Part shown: positions 28,648 to 38,664 of the stretch, in pieces
Layout of the letters: every line of letters starts with the position of its first letter
Position numbering within the stretch: the stretch's first letter is position 1
DNA from: Bacteroidaceae bacterium
GTDB lineage: Bacteria > Bacteroidota > Bacteroidia > Bacteroidales > Barnesiellaceae_A
Assembly (NCBI GenBank): GCA_017531985.1
Contig: JAFXJY010000022.1
Location: 1-64,000, forward strand
Direction: 5' to 3'
DNA: 64,000 bases
The notes under the pieces: generated by a model
What the model was told of the DNA's origin: nothing
What the model saw: only the letters and a program-made list of their open reading frames with translations
Databases searched by the model: none
Position numbers and translations under genes: made by a program

Positions 28648-29352
28648 TTACAGTATGTTGCACACCTCTTCAAGAGAGTGAATAGTGTGCTGTGGTTTCT
28701 CGGCAGTGATACCTTTGTGATTGCGATCAAAGTAGATCTGTCCCCAACCGGCATTCATTGCACCCAATATGTCGGCATCGTAGTTGTCGCCTATCATCAG
28801 TGTGTTGGATGGTTGGCTGTCGGTTACTTCCAAGGCATAGTCAAAGAGTCGTTTGTCGGGTTTGGTAATACCTATTTCATCGGAAAGAACTATACGGTCG
28901 AAGTAATGTGCAATACCGGCCGATTGTAGTTTGCGTTGCTGTACTTCTATAAATCCGTTGCTGAGGATGTAAAGTCGATAACCTTTCTTGTTGAGGTATT
29001 CGAGAATATCCACAGCGTGAGGAATGAGGCGTGTCTGTTGAGCCAAGATGTCTAAATAATATGTATTCATGCGATCGGCCAACTGATTGTCGGGGTCGTT
29101 GTATCCTATCGAGCGTAGCAAGTGAGCATACCGCTCTACAATGAGATAATCTTTCTCAATCTTACCATGATGATACAATGTCCACAACTCACTGTTCTTG
29201 CTGTAATATTCGCGACTGAATGACTCGTAATCGGGGTAAATAGCAGCAATGTCAAGGTCGCGATACATGATGTCAAGTGACGTATGAGAGTTGGCAGTGA
29301 AGTCCCATATCGTATCGTCAAGATCGATGAATATATTCTTATAATGAGTCAT
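28648..29352 (-). CDS. YjjG-type HAD hydrolase / pyrimidine 5'-nucleotidase
   Basis: A 234-residue soluble HAD-superfamily phosphatase. Motif I is FIDLDDTIWDF (residues 8-18, the nucleophile and acid/base Asp pair), motif II LSNGF, motif III Lys in GITKPDKRLF, and motif IV GDNYDADILGA. The long alpha-helical cap and IWDFxxNS pattern fit the YjjG family, which dephosphorylates noncanonical pyrimidine nucleotides. It lies 37 bp downstream of ddh on the same strand. Confidence 0.87.
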   Translation of the reverse strand: MTHYKNIFIDLDDTIWDFTANSHTSLDIMYRDLDIAAIYPDYESFSREYYSKNSELWTLYHHGKIEKDYLIVERYAHLLRSIGYNDPDNQLADRMNTYYLDILAQQTRLIPHAVDILEYLNKKGYRLYILSNGFIEVQQRKLQSAGIAHYFDRIVLSDEIGITKPDKRLFDYALEVTDSQPSNTLMIGDNYDADILGAMNAGWGQIYFDRNHKGITAEKPQHTIHSLEEVCNIL

Positions 29353-29389
29353 GTAAGTTACTTGGCAAGAAGTGAGTGTGTAATAAGAG

Positions 29390-30277
29390 TTATACCAAGT
29401 GCCGTATTAAATCTTCACGGTCGCCGGGGAGAAGATCTATTACCGGTATCTCTATCATGGTGTACGCTCCCGGTTGTTGTCGCATAGTGGCACGAGCTGC
29501 ACCTACCAGAATCTGAGCCGTAAGAGCCGGATTATTAATGCTCATATTAAACTCAAATCGTTGGTTTTGAGTCTTGCCTGATACGCCTTTACGCACCATG
29601 TTTACACCATGTCCCATGTCCTTTACGTTGTCGACACAGTCCACTTCTATAACGTGTGTTTCGTCGTTGGCAAAGTAGGGGTCTTGCTTGATAGAGGCAG
29701 CCACATCTTTTATGTTATAACCCTCTTGAAGTTCTACATACACCATGCGACGATGTAAGCCGGTACCTATGGGTATTGTCATCGATAGGGCAGCTTTGAC
29801 ACCTGCAATAGCCTTAACAGCGACGGTGTGACCCATGCTCATGCCGGGACCGAAGTTGGTGTAAGTTATTCCCTTAGGGGCACATGCTTGCAACAATGTA
29901 CGCACAACCGAGTCGCTGCCGGGGTCCCATCCGGCCGATATAATGGATACTTTGCCACATTCCTGAGCCTTGTTTGCTAACGAACGTCGCAACTCTACAA
30001 TATTACTGTGTATGTCAAAACTGTCAACAGTATTCATTCCCAATGCAAGTGCTTGCAGAGCATACTCTTCGACCTTGCGTGTGGGAGTACACAAGATGGC
30101 TACATGGGCATCGAGCTGCGAGAGATTGTCGGTAACTCGCAGGGAGCTCAACTCCTCGGGGATATCGCTGCAATCGCGACGTACTACTCCGGCTATTTCA
30201 AAATCGGGGGCTTCTTGCAACGCTTCTATTACATAGCGTCCTATGTTGCCATAACCTACTACTGCTGCTTTTATCAT
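29390..30277 (-). CDS. ddh: meso-Diaminopimelate D-dehydrogenase
   Basis: A 295-residue NADP-dependent enzyme that makes meso-diaminopimelate in one step for lysine and peptidoglycan. The N terminus AAVVGYGNIGRYVIEAL is the Rossmann loop; SAGWDPGSDSVVRTLL and TNFGPGMSMGHTVAVKA are diagnostic of Ddh. A -7 box on the minus strand (TACATTTG, complement of 30309-30316) lies 32 nt before the ATG. It is probably cotranscribed with the HAD gene. Confidence 0.93.
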   Translation of the reverse strand: MIKAAVVGYGNIGRYVIEALQEAPDFEIAGVVRRDCSDIPEELSSLRVTDNLSQLDAHVAILCTPTRKVEEYALQALALGMNTVDSFDIHSNIVELRRSLANKAQECGKVSIISAGWDPGSDSVVRTLLQACAPKGITYTNFGPGMSMGHTVAVKAIAGVKAALSMTIPIGTGLHRRMVYVELQEGYNIKDVAASIKQDPYFANDETHVIEVDCVDNVKDMGHGVNMVRKGVSGKTQNQRFEFNMSINNPALTAQILVGAARATMRQQPGAYTMIEIPVIDLLPGDREDLIRHLV

Positions 30278-30308
30278 AGTTGTCTTCTTATTGTTTACTT
30301 ATCAACTG

Positions 30309-30316
30309 CAAATGTA
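30309..30316 (-). promoter_or_regulatory. -7 box for ddh
   Basis: Minus-strand TACATTTG matches TAnnTTTG and is 32 nt upstream of the ddh start; no clear -33 element. Confidence 0.45.
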
Positions 30317-30529
30317 AATATAAATCGAGTATTTTCTCTGTTCTATCCTATAATTTTTGTCTTTTTTTTAATCTTCGTCGGTAAGATGCAATATTTAGGC
30401 TTGCGACATGTGAAAAACTTATAAAAATAGTAGTGGAGTGAAGTTACAGTTTTAATTTTTGTATAAAAATTTATAAATTTGCGTACTTGTTGTACACTGA
30501 AAATATAAACGATAAAAAAATCATCATTC

Positions 30530-31651
30530 ATGAAATGTAAGAAATATTTACTCCCATTGAGTGTAGCTCTCATGCTTGTCGGTTGTGGAGATAAACCGAC
30601 CGAAACAGTGAAAAAAGAGACAACTTATCCCCTGCACACCGTAACGCTGAGCGATCGTGTATTAGTATCGGACTATACAGCTACCATCAAGGGCTGTCAG
30701 ACGGTCGAAATACGCCCACAGGTAAGTGGTATGATTACTGATATACGCATCAATGAGGGCGATATTGTGGGTATGGGTCAAGTCCTCTTTGTGATTGACC
30801 CTGTTCCCTATGAGGCTGCTTATGAAATAGCGGTTGCCAATGTGAAAAGTGCCGAGGCGGCTCTCTCTACGGCTCAGTTGTTGCTGGATAGTAATCAAGA
30901 ACTATTTGAGCAGGATGTTGTTTCGGAATTTGACCTGATGATGGCTCGCAACGACTTGGCAGAAGCCGAGGCCAAGTTGGCTCTTGCTCAGGCCGAAGAG
31001 ACCAATGCTCGCAATAATCTCTCTTATACCGAGGTAAAGTCGCCCGTAAATGGAGTGGCAAGTATGATACCATATCGAGTAGGAGCCTTGGTCAATAGTA
31101 GCATTGCCGAGCCTCTTGTTACAGTGTCGGACGATAGTCAGGTCTATGCTTACTTCTCAATGGCCGAGAATCAGATGCTCGACTTGATACATCAGTATGG
31201 CTCGTTGAAAAAAGCTATCGACGAGATGCCCGAGGTGGAGTTGCGTATGAGTAACAACGAAATTTACGAATACAAAGGTCGCATCAATGCCATCAGTGGT
31301 ACGATCAGTGCCAGTACAGGTGCTGTGAGTCTGCGAGCAGCTTTCCCCAATCGGGGGCGTGTGTTGCGTGATGGTGGTAGTGGAACGGTGCTGATACCAT
31401 CGGAACGTGAAAATTGTATAGTCATCCCTCAGTCGGCAACATACGAGTTGCAGGAACGCGTCTTTGTATATAAGGTTGTCGATGGACGTGCTGTATCGAC
31501 CCCTATCAGAGTATTGCCTCAGAACAATGGTGTCGAATACATTGTTGAGGATGGATTGGAAGAGGGCGATGTAATTGTGGCTGAGGGTGCAGGACTTATA
31601 CGAGAAGGTACAAGGATTATTGCATCTGATGATAATAAAAAGGAGGAATAA
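30530..31651 (+). CDS. RND efflux periplasmic adaptor (membrane fusion protein)
   Basis: A 373-residue lipoprotein (LPLSVALMLVGC, Cys near 19) of the AcrA/MexA type. It has the biotinyl-lipoyl-like halves (VEIRPQVSGMITDIRINEGDIVGMGQVLFVID and NLSYTEVKSPVNGVAS), an alpha-helical hairpin between (about 95-155, EAEAKLALAQAEE), then beta-barrel and membrane-proximal domains. It bridges the inner-membrane pump and the outer-membrane channel encoded next. TAAATTTG at 30474-30481 could be its -7 box, 49 nt before the ATG, without a good -33. Confidence 0.92.
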   Translation: MKCKKYLLPLSVALMLVGCGDKPTETVKKETTYPLHTVTLSDRVLVSDYTATIKGCQTVEIRPQVSGMITDIRINEGDIVGMGQVLFVIDPVPYEAAYEIAVANVKSAEAALSTAQLLLDSNQELFEQDVVSEFDLMMARNDLAEAEAKLALAQAEETNARNNLSYTEVKSPVNGVASMIPYRVGALVNSSIAEPLVTVSDDSQVYAYFSMAENQMLDLIHQYGSLKKAIDEMPEVELRMSNNEIYEYKGRINAISGTISASTGAVSLRAAFPNRGRVLRDGGSGTVLIPSERENCIVIPQSATYELQERVFVYKVVDGRAVSTPIRVLPQNNGVEYIVEDGLEEGDVIVAEGAGLIREGTRIIASDDNKKEE

Positions 31652-31654
31652 ACG

Positions 31655-34600
31655 ATGAATGTCAAGACTTTTATCGATCGTCCCATCTTGGCCGGTGTTA
31701 TATCGGTAGCCATCATGTTGTTGGGTATCATCAGTCTGGTGCAACTACCGGTCGAGCAGTTTCCCGAGATAGCTCCACCAACCATTAGTGTGTCGGCCAA
31801 TTACGCCGGAGCAAGTGCCGAGACGGTACAGAAGAGTGTCGTTATACCTCTCGAAGAGGCTATCAATGGTGTTGAAGACATGATGTACATGGTGTCATCT
31901 TCGACCAATTCGGGTTCGGCCAATATTCAGATATATTTCCGACAAGGTACTGATGGTGACATGGCTATGGTCAACGTACAGAACCGTATGGCACAAGCAC
32001 AAGGTCTGCTTCCAGCCGAGGTTACACGCAGTGGTGTGACGGTTCGCAAGCGACAGACCAGTCGCATCAAGACACTGGCAGTGTATAGTCCCGATGGCAC
32101 TTTTGACCAGAATTTCATCAGTAATTACATGAAAATCAATATTGAACCACGCCTGTCTCGTATTGCCGGTGTGGGCGAAGTTGACATCATGGGAGGTGAC
32201 TATTCGCTGCGTATATGGTTAGATCCCGGAAAGATGGCCAAGTATAACTTGATGCCCTCTGATATTCGTGCCGTTCTTGATGAACAAAACATAGAAGCAC
32301 CCACAGGTACGCTGGGTGCCGACTCGGACAACACATTCCGATATACACTCAAATATCGTGGCCGTTATGAAAAAGAGGTCGATTATGAGAATCTTGTTAT
32401 AAGAGCTCAAAGTGATGGAACGGTGCTACGGCTCAAAGATGTAGCTCGTGTCGAGCTTGGTTCTCGCAGTTATGAATATGTGGGTACTGTTAATGGTTGC
32501 CCGGGTACGACTTGTATGATTTCGCAAACATCAGGTTCTAATGCCAATGAGATTATAGAAGAGATAGACCGCGTGGTGGATGAGATAGCCCAAGACTTGC
32601 CCAAAGGACTGGTGATTGTTGACTTGATGAGTACCAAGGACTTTCTCGATGCTTCTATCAGAAATGTCGTTAAAACATTGTTGGAGGCTATTATCTTGGT
32701 GATTTTTGTAGTATATATTTTCCTGCAAAATTTTCGTTCTACTCTCATTCCCGCCATCTCTATCATTGTTTCGTTGATAGGAACTTTTGCGTTCTTGTTA
32801 GTTGCCGGATTTAGTCTCAACCTCATCACACTCTTTGCTCTTGTGCTGGTCATAGGTACGGTGGTAGATGATGCCATTGTGGTTGTAGAGGCTGTGCAAG
32901 CCAAGTTTGATGAAGGTTATACTTCGGCATACGAAGCTACGGTAAGTGCCATGAATGGCATTACAACAGCACTGCTTACAACTACTTTTGTCTTTATGGC
33001 GGTGTTTATACCCGTAAGTTTCATGGGAGGCACTACGGGTACGTTCTATACCCAGTTTGGTCTTACCATGGCTGTGGCGGTAGGATTGTCGCTCGTTACA
33101 GCTCTCACACTCAGTCCTGCTTTGTGTGCCATCATCATGACACCTCACGAAACGTCCACTGATGGTAAGAAGTTGAGTTTCTCTTCACGTTTCCACATAG
33201 CCTTTGAGGCTGCATTTGGTCGCATTGTCAACAAATATAAAGGTGGAGTTTCGTTCATGTTCCACCATCGTTGGCTGACGATTATGCTCATAGTCATTGC
33301 AGGTGGGGGGCTGTTTTATCTGTTGCAGACAACTAAGACGGGTCTCGTTCCCAAGGAGGATATGGGATCTATTAATATTGATGTGCAGACTCCTCCCGGA
33401 ACCAACCTCTTGGAGACTATTAAGGTAATGGACGAAATAGACAAACGTATCAGTACCATTCCACAGATTGAGATTTATTCCAAAACGACAGGTCGTGGTA
33501 TGATGAGTGGGCAAGGTTCTTCGTCGGGTATGTTCTCCATTCGTCTTAAAAAGTGGGATGAACGCAAAGAGAAAGGTGATGACATAGAGTCGGTAATAGA
33601 CGAAATATACAACCGAGTGTCCGACATTACGTCTGCCAAAATTTTGGTCTTTACGCGAGGTATGATTCCCGGTTATGGCGTAAGCAGTGGCTTTGAACTC
33701 TATGTGCAGGATCAGAAAGGTGGCTCTATTGAGGACTTGCTGTTGGTGACCAATACGATGATAGCACGACTCAATGAACGACCCGAGATAGCACGAGCAT
33801 CTACATCGTTCGATACTAAGTATCCGCAATATCTCTTGGAGGTTGATGCTGCACGTTGTAAGCGTAATGGAGTATCGCCCGATGCGGTGTTGGATGTCGT
33901 ATCGGGATACATCGGTGGTAGTTATGCTTCCAACATGAATCGTTTCTCGAAGCTATATCGTGTCATGTTGCAAGCATCGCCCGAGTTTCGTCTTGATACG
34001 GAGTCGATGAGTAACATGTTTGTACGCAACGACAAAGGTGAGATGAGTCCCATCAATCAGTATATAACACTTACACGCGTGTATGGTGCCCAATCCATAT
34101 CGCGGTTTAACCTCTTTTCGGCTATCTCGGTCAATGGACAGCCTGCCAAGGGATATAGTTCGGGCGAGGCTATTCAGGCGGTGCGTGAAGTGGCAGCCGA
34201 GACATTGCCGGCCGGATATGGATATGAATTTGGCGGTATGTCGCGAGAGGAGGCTTCATCGGGTGCCTCTACGGCAATAATATTTGTTATATGTATAGTG
34301 TGTATATATCTCATATTATGTGCTTTGTATGAGAGCCTGTTTATTCCCATTGTTATCTTGCTGTCAGTGCCGTTTGGTCTGGCGGGTAGTTTCTTGTTTG
34401 CCCGCATGTTTGGGTTAGAGAATAACATCTATTTGCAAATTGGACTACTGATGCTCATCGGCTTGTTGGCCAAGACTGCTATTCTGCTTACCGAGTATGC
34501 CTCCGAACGTCGTCGTCAAGGTCTTTCCATTCTCGATGCAGCGATGGATGCCGCGGTGGCTCGTTTGCGACCCATTCTTATGACATCGTTGACAATGATT

Positions 34601-34783
34601 TTCGGTATGTTGCCATTGATGTTCTCTACCGGTGTGGGGGCTAATGGTAATATTTCTATCGGAGTAGGTACGGTTGGTGGTATGCTCATCGGTACGCTTG
34701 CTCTCATTTTTATAGTACCTGTGCTGTTTGTTATATTCCGCACCATTGAGGAGAAGGTAATGCCTCATAGAACTATTAAATAG
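31655..34783 (+). CDS. RND multidrug efflux permease (HAE1/AcrB-like)
   Basis: A 1042-residue inner-membrane pump, normal for the AcrB family, with twelve predicted helices in two halves and two large periplasmic loops. It starts FIDRPILAGVISVAIMLLGI, has PTISVSANYAGASAETVQ, and the proton-relay Asp pair at D405-D406 in GTVVDDAIVVVEA. Drug range cannot be read from sequence. It begins 3 bp after the adaptor gene and is followed by the outer-membrane factor. Confidence 0.94.
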   Translation: MNVKTFIDRPILAGVISVAIMLLGIISLVQLPVEQFPEIAPPTISVSANYAGASAETVQKSVVIPLEEAINGVEDMMYMVSSSTNSGSANIQIYFRQGTDGDMAMVNVQNRMAQAQGLLPAEVTRSGVTVRKRQTSRIKTLAVYSPDGTFDQNFISNYMKINIEPRLSRIAGVGEVDIMGGDYSLRIWLDPGKMAKYNLMPSDIRAVLDEQNIEAPTGTLGADSDNTFRYTLKYRGRYEKEVDYENLVIRAQSDGTVLRLKDVARVELGSRSYEYVGTVNGCPGTTCMISQTSGSNANEIIEEIDRVVDEIAQDLPKGLVIVDLMSTKDFLDASIRNVVKTLLEAIILVIFVVYIFLQNFRSTLIPAISIIVSLIGTFAFLLVAGFSLNLITLFALVLVIGTVVDDAIVVVEAVQAKFDEGYTSAYEATVSAMNGITTALLTTTFVFMAVFIPVSFMGGTTGTFYTQFGLTMAVAVGLSLVTALTLSPALCAIIMTPHETSTDGKKLSFSSRFHIAFEAAFGRIVNKYKGGVSFMFHHRWLTIMLIVIAGGGLFYLLQTTKTGLVPKEDMGSINIDVQTPPGTNLLETIKVMDEIDKRISTIPQIEIYSKTTGRGMMSGQGSSSGMFSIRLKKWDERKEKGDDIESVIDEIYNRVSDITSAKILVFTRGMIPGYGVSSGFELYVQDQKGGSIEDLLLVTNTMIARLNERPEIARASTSFDTKYPQYLLEVDAARCKRNGVSPDAVLDVVSGYIGGSYASNMNRFSKLYRVMLQASPEFRLDTESMSNMFVRNDKGEMSPINQYITLTRVYGAQSISRFNLFSAISVNGQPAKGYSSGEAIQAVREVAAETLPAGYGYEFGGMSREEASSGASTAIIFVICIVCIYLILCALYESLFIPIVILLSVPFGLAGSFLFARMFGLENNIYLQIGLLMLIGLLAKTAILLTEYASERRRQGLSILDAAMDAAVARLRPILMTSLTMIFGMLPLMFSTGVGANGNISIGVGTVGGMLIGTLALIFIVPVLFVIFRTIEEKVMPHRTIK

Positions 34784-34794
34784 TGATCAGTATT

Positions 34795-36177
34795 ATGAAT
34801 AAATTACATTTCAATATATGCCTTTTGTTGATGCTCCTGTTGAGCAGTTGCAACATTTACACGCGTTATCAGCAACCCGAATTGCCGGTTGTTGACAGCC
34901 TTTATCAACGACTTCCCATCGACACCACAGCTATCTCGGTCGATAACACCTCTATCGGCTACATGTCGTGGCGAGTAGTCTTTACCGATACACTCTTGCA
35001 ACATTGGATAGAGCAGGGATTACAACATAATACCGACTTGCAGATAGCTCGTCTGCGTGTCGAGCAGGCCGAGGCTATGTTGATGGCTTCACGATTGGCT
35101 TTTGTGCCTAATGTCAACTTCTCGGCACAAGGAGGACTAAGCCAATCGACGGGTAAGGAGTTGAGCAAATCCTATAATTTGGCTGTTGCCGCTGACTGGG
35201 AGCTTGATATTTTCGGTAAGAAACTTAATGCTACCCGGGGTGCTGAGGCTGCACTTGAAGAGACTAAGGCCTATAAGCAAGCTGTACAGACACAATTGAT
35301 TGCCACTATTGCCGATAGTTACTTCACGTTGCTTATGCTTGACGAGCAGTTGGAAATAAGCCGTCGCACGCTTGACACATGGGAGGAAAACATTCGTACG
35401 CTCGAAGCCTTGAAACGTGCCGGTAAGACTAATGAGGCCGCGGTATTGCAAGCCAAGGCCAATCGTCTCAACGTTGAGGGTTCAGTACTTACTCTTGAGC
35501 GTCGCATCATTGAACAGGAAAATTCTATGTCGGTTCTCTTGGGGATGGCTCCCTCCATGATGCAACGTGGCGAGTTGAATGAGCAGGTGTTCCCCGAAGA
35601 ACTTTCAGTGGGTATTCCATTACAGTTACTGAGTTTTCGTCCTGATGTGCGACAAGCCGAGTATGCTCTTGCACAAGCCTATTATGCCACCAATGCAGCT
35701 CGTTCGGCTTTCTACCCCACCATATCGTTGAGCGGTTCGGCCGGTTGGACCAACAACGGAGCTACTGTTACCAATCCTGCCGGATGGTTGCTCAATGCCT
35801 TAGGTTCATTGGTGCAACCACTCTTCAATCATGGTAACAATGTTGCCAACTTGCGTGTGGCTGAGGCTCAACAGCAAGAGGCCTTGTTGCTCTTCCGTCA
35901 GAGTCTGCTCGATGCCGGTGCCGAAGTTAATAATGCCCTTGTACAGTGGCAGACTGCTCGTAAACGTCTCGAAGTGGGAAAAAAACAGATTGTCAATTTG
36001 CAAGCTGCTATTTGGAATACTCGCTTGCTCATGAAGCATGGTAGTGCCAACTATCTTGAAGTACTCACCGCTCAACAGAACCTCCTGCAAGCCGAGTTGA
36101 TGCAGGCTTCTGACCAATACGACGAAATACAAGGTGTTATCTCACTATTCCACGCACTTGGTGGTGGTATGGAGTAA
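34795..36177 (+). CDS. Outer-membrane efflux channel (OprM/NodT family)
   Basis: A 460-residue TolC-like lipoprotein. The ATG at 34795 gives MNKLHFNICLLLMLLLSSC with a lipobox; a GTG at 34783 would overlap the pump's stop and is less likely. Two OEP repeats are seen (about 60-245 and 260-455) with helical coiled segments and the family motifs VAADWELDIFGK, SFRPDVRQAEYALAQAYYATNAARSAFYPTISLSG and NYLEVLTAQQNLLQAEL. It completes the tripartite pump. Confidence 0.92.
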   Translation: MNKLHFNICLLLMLLLSSCNIYTRYQQPELPVVDSLYQRLPIDTTAISVDNTSIGYMSWRVVFTDTLLQHWIEQGLQHNTDLQIARLRVEQAEAMLMASRLAFVPNVNFSAQGGLSQSTGKELSKSYNLAVAADWELDIFGKKLNATRGAEAALEETKAYKQAVQTQLIATIADSYFTLLMLDEQLEISRRTLDTWEENIRTLEALKRAGKTNEAAVLQAKANRLNVEGSVLTLERRIIEQENSMSVLLGMAPSMMQRGELNEQVFPEELSVGIPLQLLSFRPDVRQAEYALAQAYYATNAARSAFYPTISLSGSAGWTNNGATVTNPAGWLLNALGSLVQPLFNHGNNVANLRVAEAQQQEALLLFRQSLLDAGAEVNNALVQWQTARKRLEVGKKQIVNLQAAIWNTRLLMKHGSANYLEVLTAQQNLLQAELMQASDQYDEIQGVISLFHALGGGME

Positions 36178-36242
36178 TGACCGATAGCTTAGTGGCGGAA
36201 TTGTATTGATAACGTAATCAATCTCAAAAAAAAGTCGATTCT

Positions 36243-37802
36243 ATGTTTACTATTGTATATGTGGTGATAGCATTGATCGTAGGTTCAGTGGTCACTTATT
36301 TGGTGTCGCGAATGAAATATGAAAAGCGTCTGAATGAAGGCGTGCGAGAACTGGAACGAGCCAAGATGGAAGGCAATATGTTGCAGAACGAAATACGGCG
36401 TGTCAGCGATGAGTTGGTACAGACTCGCAACCATGTGGGGCGACTGGAAATGGAGAAAAGTTCGCTCGACATTATGGTAACTCGCTTGGAGACTGAAAAA
36501 AACACAGTAGCCGAACGATGCAAGGAGTTGTCCGATGCTGTCGTTCGCTCCAATGAGCAATGCGATGAAATAAATCGATTGCTCAGCGATGAGAAGACTC
36601 GATATGCTACGTTGCAAGTTGAGTACCAGACCTTGCAGGAAAAACTTGTTTCGCATAAGAGTGAAATGGAGAAGTTGAACGATGTCATGCTGTTGAAATT
36701 TAGAGATATAGCCTCGTCGATTATGGACGAGAAGACACGCACGTTTAAGGATATGAGTCGCGAAAATCTTAAAATTATTCTCGAACCGCTCAATCGCGAC
36801 ATTGAGGGCTTTAAGAAACAGGTCGAGCAGTGTTATGAGACTGAGAGTCGTGAACGCACATCCTTGCAGGAACAGATCAAGCAACTGGCACAGCAAAACG
36901 AAAAGATGCGTCGCGAGGCCGATAAGTTGTCGTCGGCTTTGCGTGGCGGAACGAAGGTGCAAGGTAACTGGGGTGAGATGATATTGCAAAACATACTGCA
37001 ACAGTCGGGCTTGCGTGAAGGTATCGACTTCGACATACAGAAAACGGTCGATGCGGTAGGCGATAACAAGCGTCCCGATGTGATATTGCACTTCCCCAGT
37101 CACAATGACCTCATTATCGATTCGAAAGTTTCGTTTACTGCCTACGACAAGTATATGAATGCTGAGAATGACGATGAGCGACGTATCTATGCAGCCGAAC
37201 ACTTGACTTCTGTCATCAATCATATCGACGGTCTTGCTAAGCGTGACTACTCGTCGAGCAGTAGCAAAGCCTATGATTTTGTCATTATGTTTATGCCCAT
37301 TGAGTCGATGTTTATGTTGGCGTTAGATCAAGCCCGTGTCCAAGGTAAGAATCTGTGGAACGATGCCTATGCTCAACGCATCATCATCATGACCCCCACC
37401 AACTTATTGCTCACAGTGCGTATGTTGCAAGATATGTGGCGACAACATGACTTGGAAACCAATATTCGAGCCATCAAGACTCGTGCCGAGAAGATGTACA
37501 ACCAGTTTGTACTATTTGCCACCGATATTGAAGCAGTGCGTGTGAGTCTCGACAATGCTGTGGGTGCGTGTGATAATGCTCGTAAGCGTCTTACATGGGG
37601 TAATGATAACCTGATGTTGCAATTTGAGAAAATGCGAGTCTTGGGACTTGACCCTAAGACGCCATCCAAGCAGGCTCGCAACAGCTGGAAGAAACTGCAA
37701 GAGGATGCCGGAGTGACCGAGGATAGTAATCGCTTGCTCATAGATGTCGACGAAGAGTCGACTGAGCAAAACCATGTTGCCGAAGACAATGCGGAGGATT
37801 AG
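36243..37802 (+). CDS. rmuC: DNA recombination protein RmuC
   Basis: A 519-residue protein with an N-terminal membrane anchor (VYVVIALIVGSVVTYLV), a long coiled coil (about 25-215) and the RmuC nuclease-like domain (about 230-450) with GNWGEMILQNILQQSGLREGIDF, RPDVILHFPSHNDLIIDSKVSFTAY and DFVIMFMPIESMF. RmuC limits inversion at short inverted repeats in E. coli. The C-terminal tail is acidic (DVDEESTEQNHVAEDNAED). Ends before the terminator at 37843-37880. Confidence 0.92.
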   Translation: MFTIVYVVIALIVGSVVTYLVSRMKYEKRLNEGVRELERAKMEGNMLQNEIRRVSDELVQTRNHVGRLEMEKSSLDIMVTRLETEKNTVAERCKELSDAVVRSNEQCDEINRLLSDEKTRYATLQVEYQTLQEKLVSHKSEMEKLNDVMLLKFRDIASSIMDEKTRTFKDMSRENLKIILEPLNRDIEGFKKQVEQCYETESRERTSLQEQIKQLAQQNEKMRREADKLSSALRGGTKVQGNWGEMILQNILQQSGLREGIDFDIQKTVDAVGDNKRPDVILHFPSHNDLIIDSKVSFTAYDKYMNAENDDERRIYAAEHLTSVINHIDGLAKRDYSSSSSKAYDFVIMFMPIESMFMLALDQARVQGKNLWNDAYAQRIIIMTPTNLLLTVRMLQDMWRQHDLETNIRAIKTRAEKMYNQFVLFATDIEAVRVSLDNAVGACDNARKRLTWGNDNLMLQFEKMRVLGLDPKTPSKQARNSWKKLQEDAGVTEDSNRLLIDVDEESTEQNHVAEDNAED

Positions 37803-37842
37803 ATGGTAGCTGAGTATGGTTAAGCATATCACTTTACATAGT

Positions 37843-37880
37843 CAAAGGGCAACGTCTCATCGCGAGATGCTGCCCTTTTT
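37843..37880 (+). terminator. rmuC terminator
   Basis: AAAGGGCA and TGCCCTTT pair around an inner TCTC/GAGA stem, followed by a run of T, 42 bp after the rmuC stop. Confidence 0.82.
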
Positions 37881-38185
37881 TGTGAAAATACAAACAAACC
37901 AAACTAAATGTTCTTATTATCTATCAGTAATCAGTTGCGGTACTGATTGGGACTATTATCTAAGTTGCTTAGAATCTGTTTTGATTTTTATTAAACAATT
38001 TCATTCGCTATTGCTAAGGATGGTTTTGGCTTCTTTGAGCCTCTTTTCGGCATCTATTCATTTCGGGAGTTTGAATATAGCTCGCTATTCCCTGCATCGC
38101 TCAATATGAATATCTGTTCAAAGATAATCCTCAATTAATCTCGAAATAAAATTAAATCAGATTCTTATGCTCCGGTTGGATAGGT

Positions 38186-38220
38186 GATTGTCGATGGCAA
38201 GTAACAAGCCGTTGACAATC
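38186..38220 (-). terminator. Hairpin downstream of hsp20
   Basis: A 13-bp stem (GATTGTCGATGGC with GCCGTTGACAATC, G-U pairs included) and 9-nt loop lies 19 bp past the hsp20 stop. There is no clear T tract on the minus strand, so termination is only likely. Confidence 0.5.
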
Positions 38221-38238
38221 CTCTACCGCCTCTTTATT

Positions 38239-38664
38239 TCAGGCAATACCTATGGTACGGACCTCGGGTTTTACAACCTCGGGTTGCAACTTGGGCAATG
38301 TGATGTATAGAATGCCGTTTTCAACTCGGGCTGTGATGGCTTCGCGGTCGACATCCTCGGGAAGAGTGATGCTTTGACGGAATGAGGGGATGCGAAATCC
38401 TTGGCGGAGATAGCGTTTTTCGCTATTCTCAGAGTTTTCCTTCTCAACCGATATAATCAGGCGATTTTCGCTGTCGATCTGTATGTTGAAGTCTTCTTTG
38501 CTCATGCCCGGTACAGCATATTCCAGTTCGTAACTCTTCTCACTGTCAATGATGTTGATAGCCGGCATGGCACTGCCACTGCTACGCGATACCCACGATT
38601 CGTTTTCCAACATGCCATAAAGGGCGTTAAATACACTGCTGTTAAAATTTCTTGTTGTTCTCAT
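38239..38664 (-). CDS. Hsp20 / small heat-shock protein
   Basis: A 141-residue holdase chaperone. After a short N-terminal arm with WVSR, the alpha-crystallin domain covers about 35-135 (YELEYAVPGMSKEDFNIQIDSENRLIISVE...FRQSITLPEDVDREAITARVENGILYITLPK), including the family's NGxLxIxLPK signature. It binds unfolded proteins as oligomers without ATP. Divergent from the CDF gene; the 311-bp gap contains three phased repeats (38864-38913). Confidence 0.92.
   Translation of the reverse strand: MRTTRNFNSSVFNALYGMLENESWVSRSSGSAMPAINIIDSEKSYELEYAVPGMSKEDFNIQIDSENRLIISVEKENSENSEKRYLRQGFRIPSFRQSITLPEDVDREAITARVENGILYITLPKLQPEVVKPEVRTIGIA

Larger units (their letters stand above)
37803..38238. other. 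Intergenic region between rmuC and hsp20
   Basis: 436 bp between convergent genes. It holds the rmuC terminator (37843-37880) and a hairpin at the hsp20 end (38186-38220). I see no credible gene; the 97-codon frame at 37816-38109 begins inside the terminator and has no family-like features. Confidence 0.6.

Noticed and set aside
28603-28929. 108-codon plus-strand frame after btuB
   Set aside because: Antisense to the HAD hydrolase motifs.
36285-37223. 312-codon open frame on the minus strand opposite rmuC
   Set aside because: It is antisense to the conserved coiled-coil and nuclease domain of RmuC; its translation is Leu/Phe/Cys-rich with no family-like order.
37816-38109. 97-codon frame between rmuC and hsp20
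   Set aside because: Starts across the rmuC terminator, no promoter or recognisable protein features.
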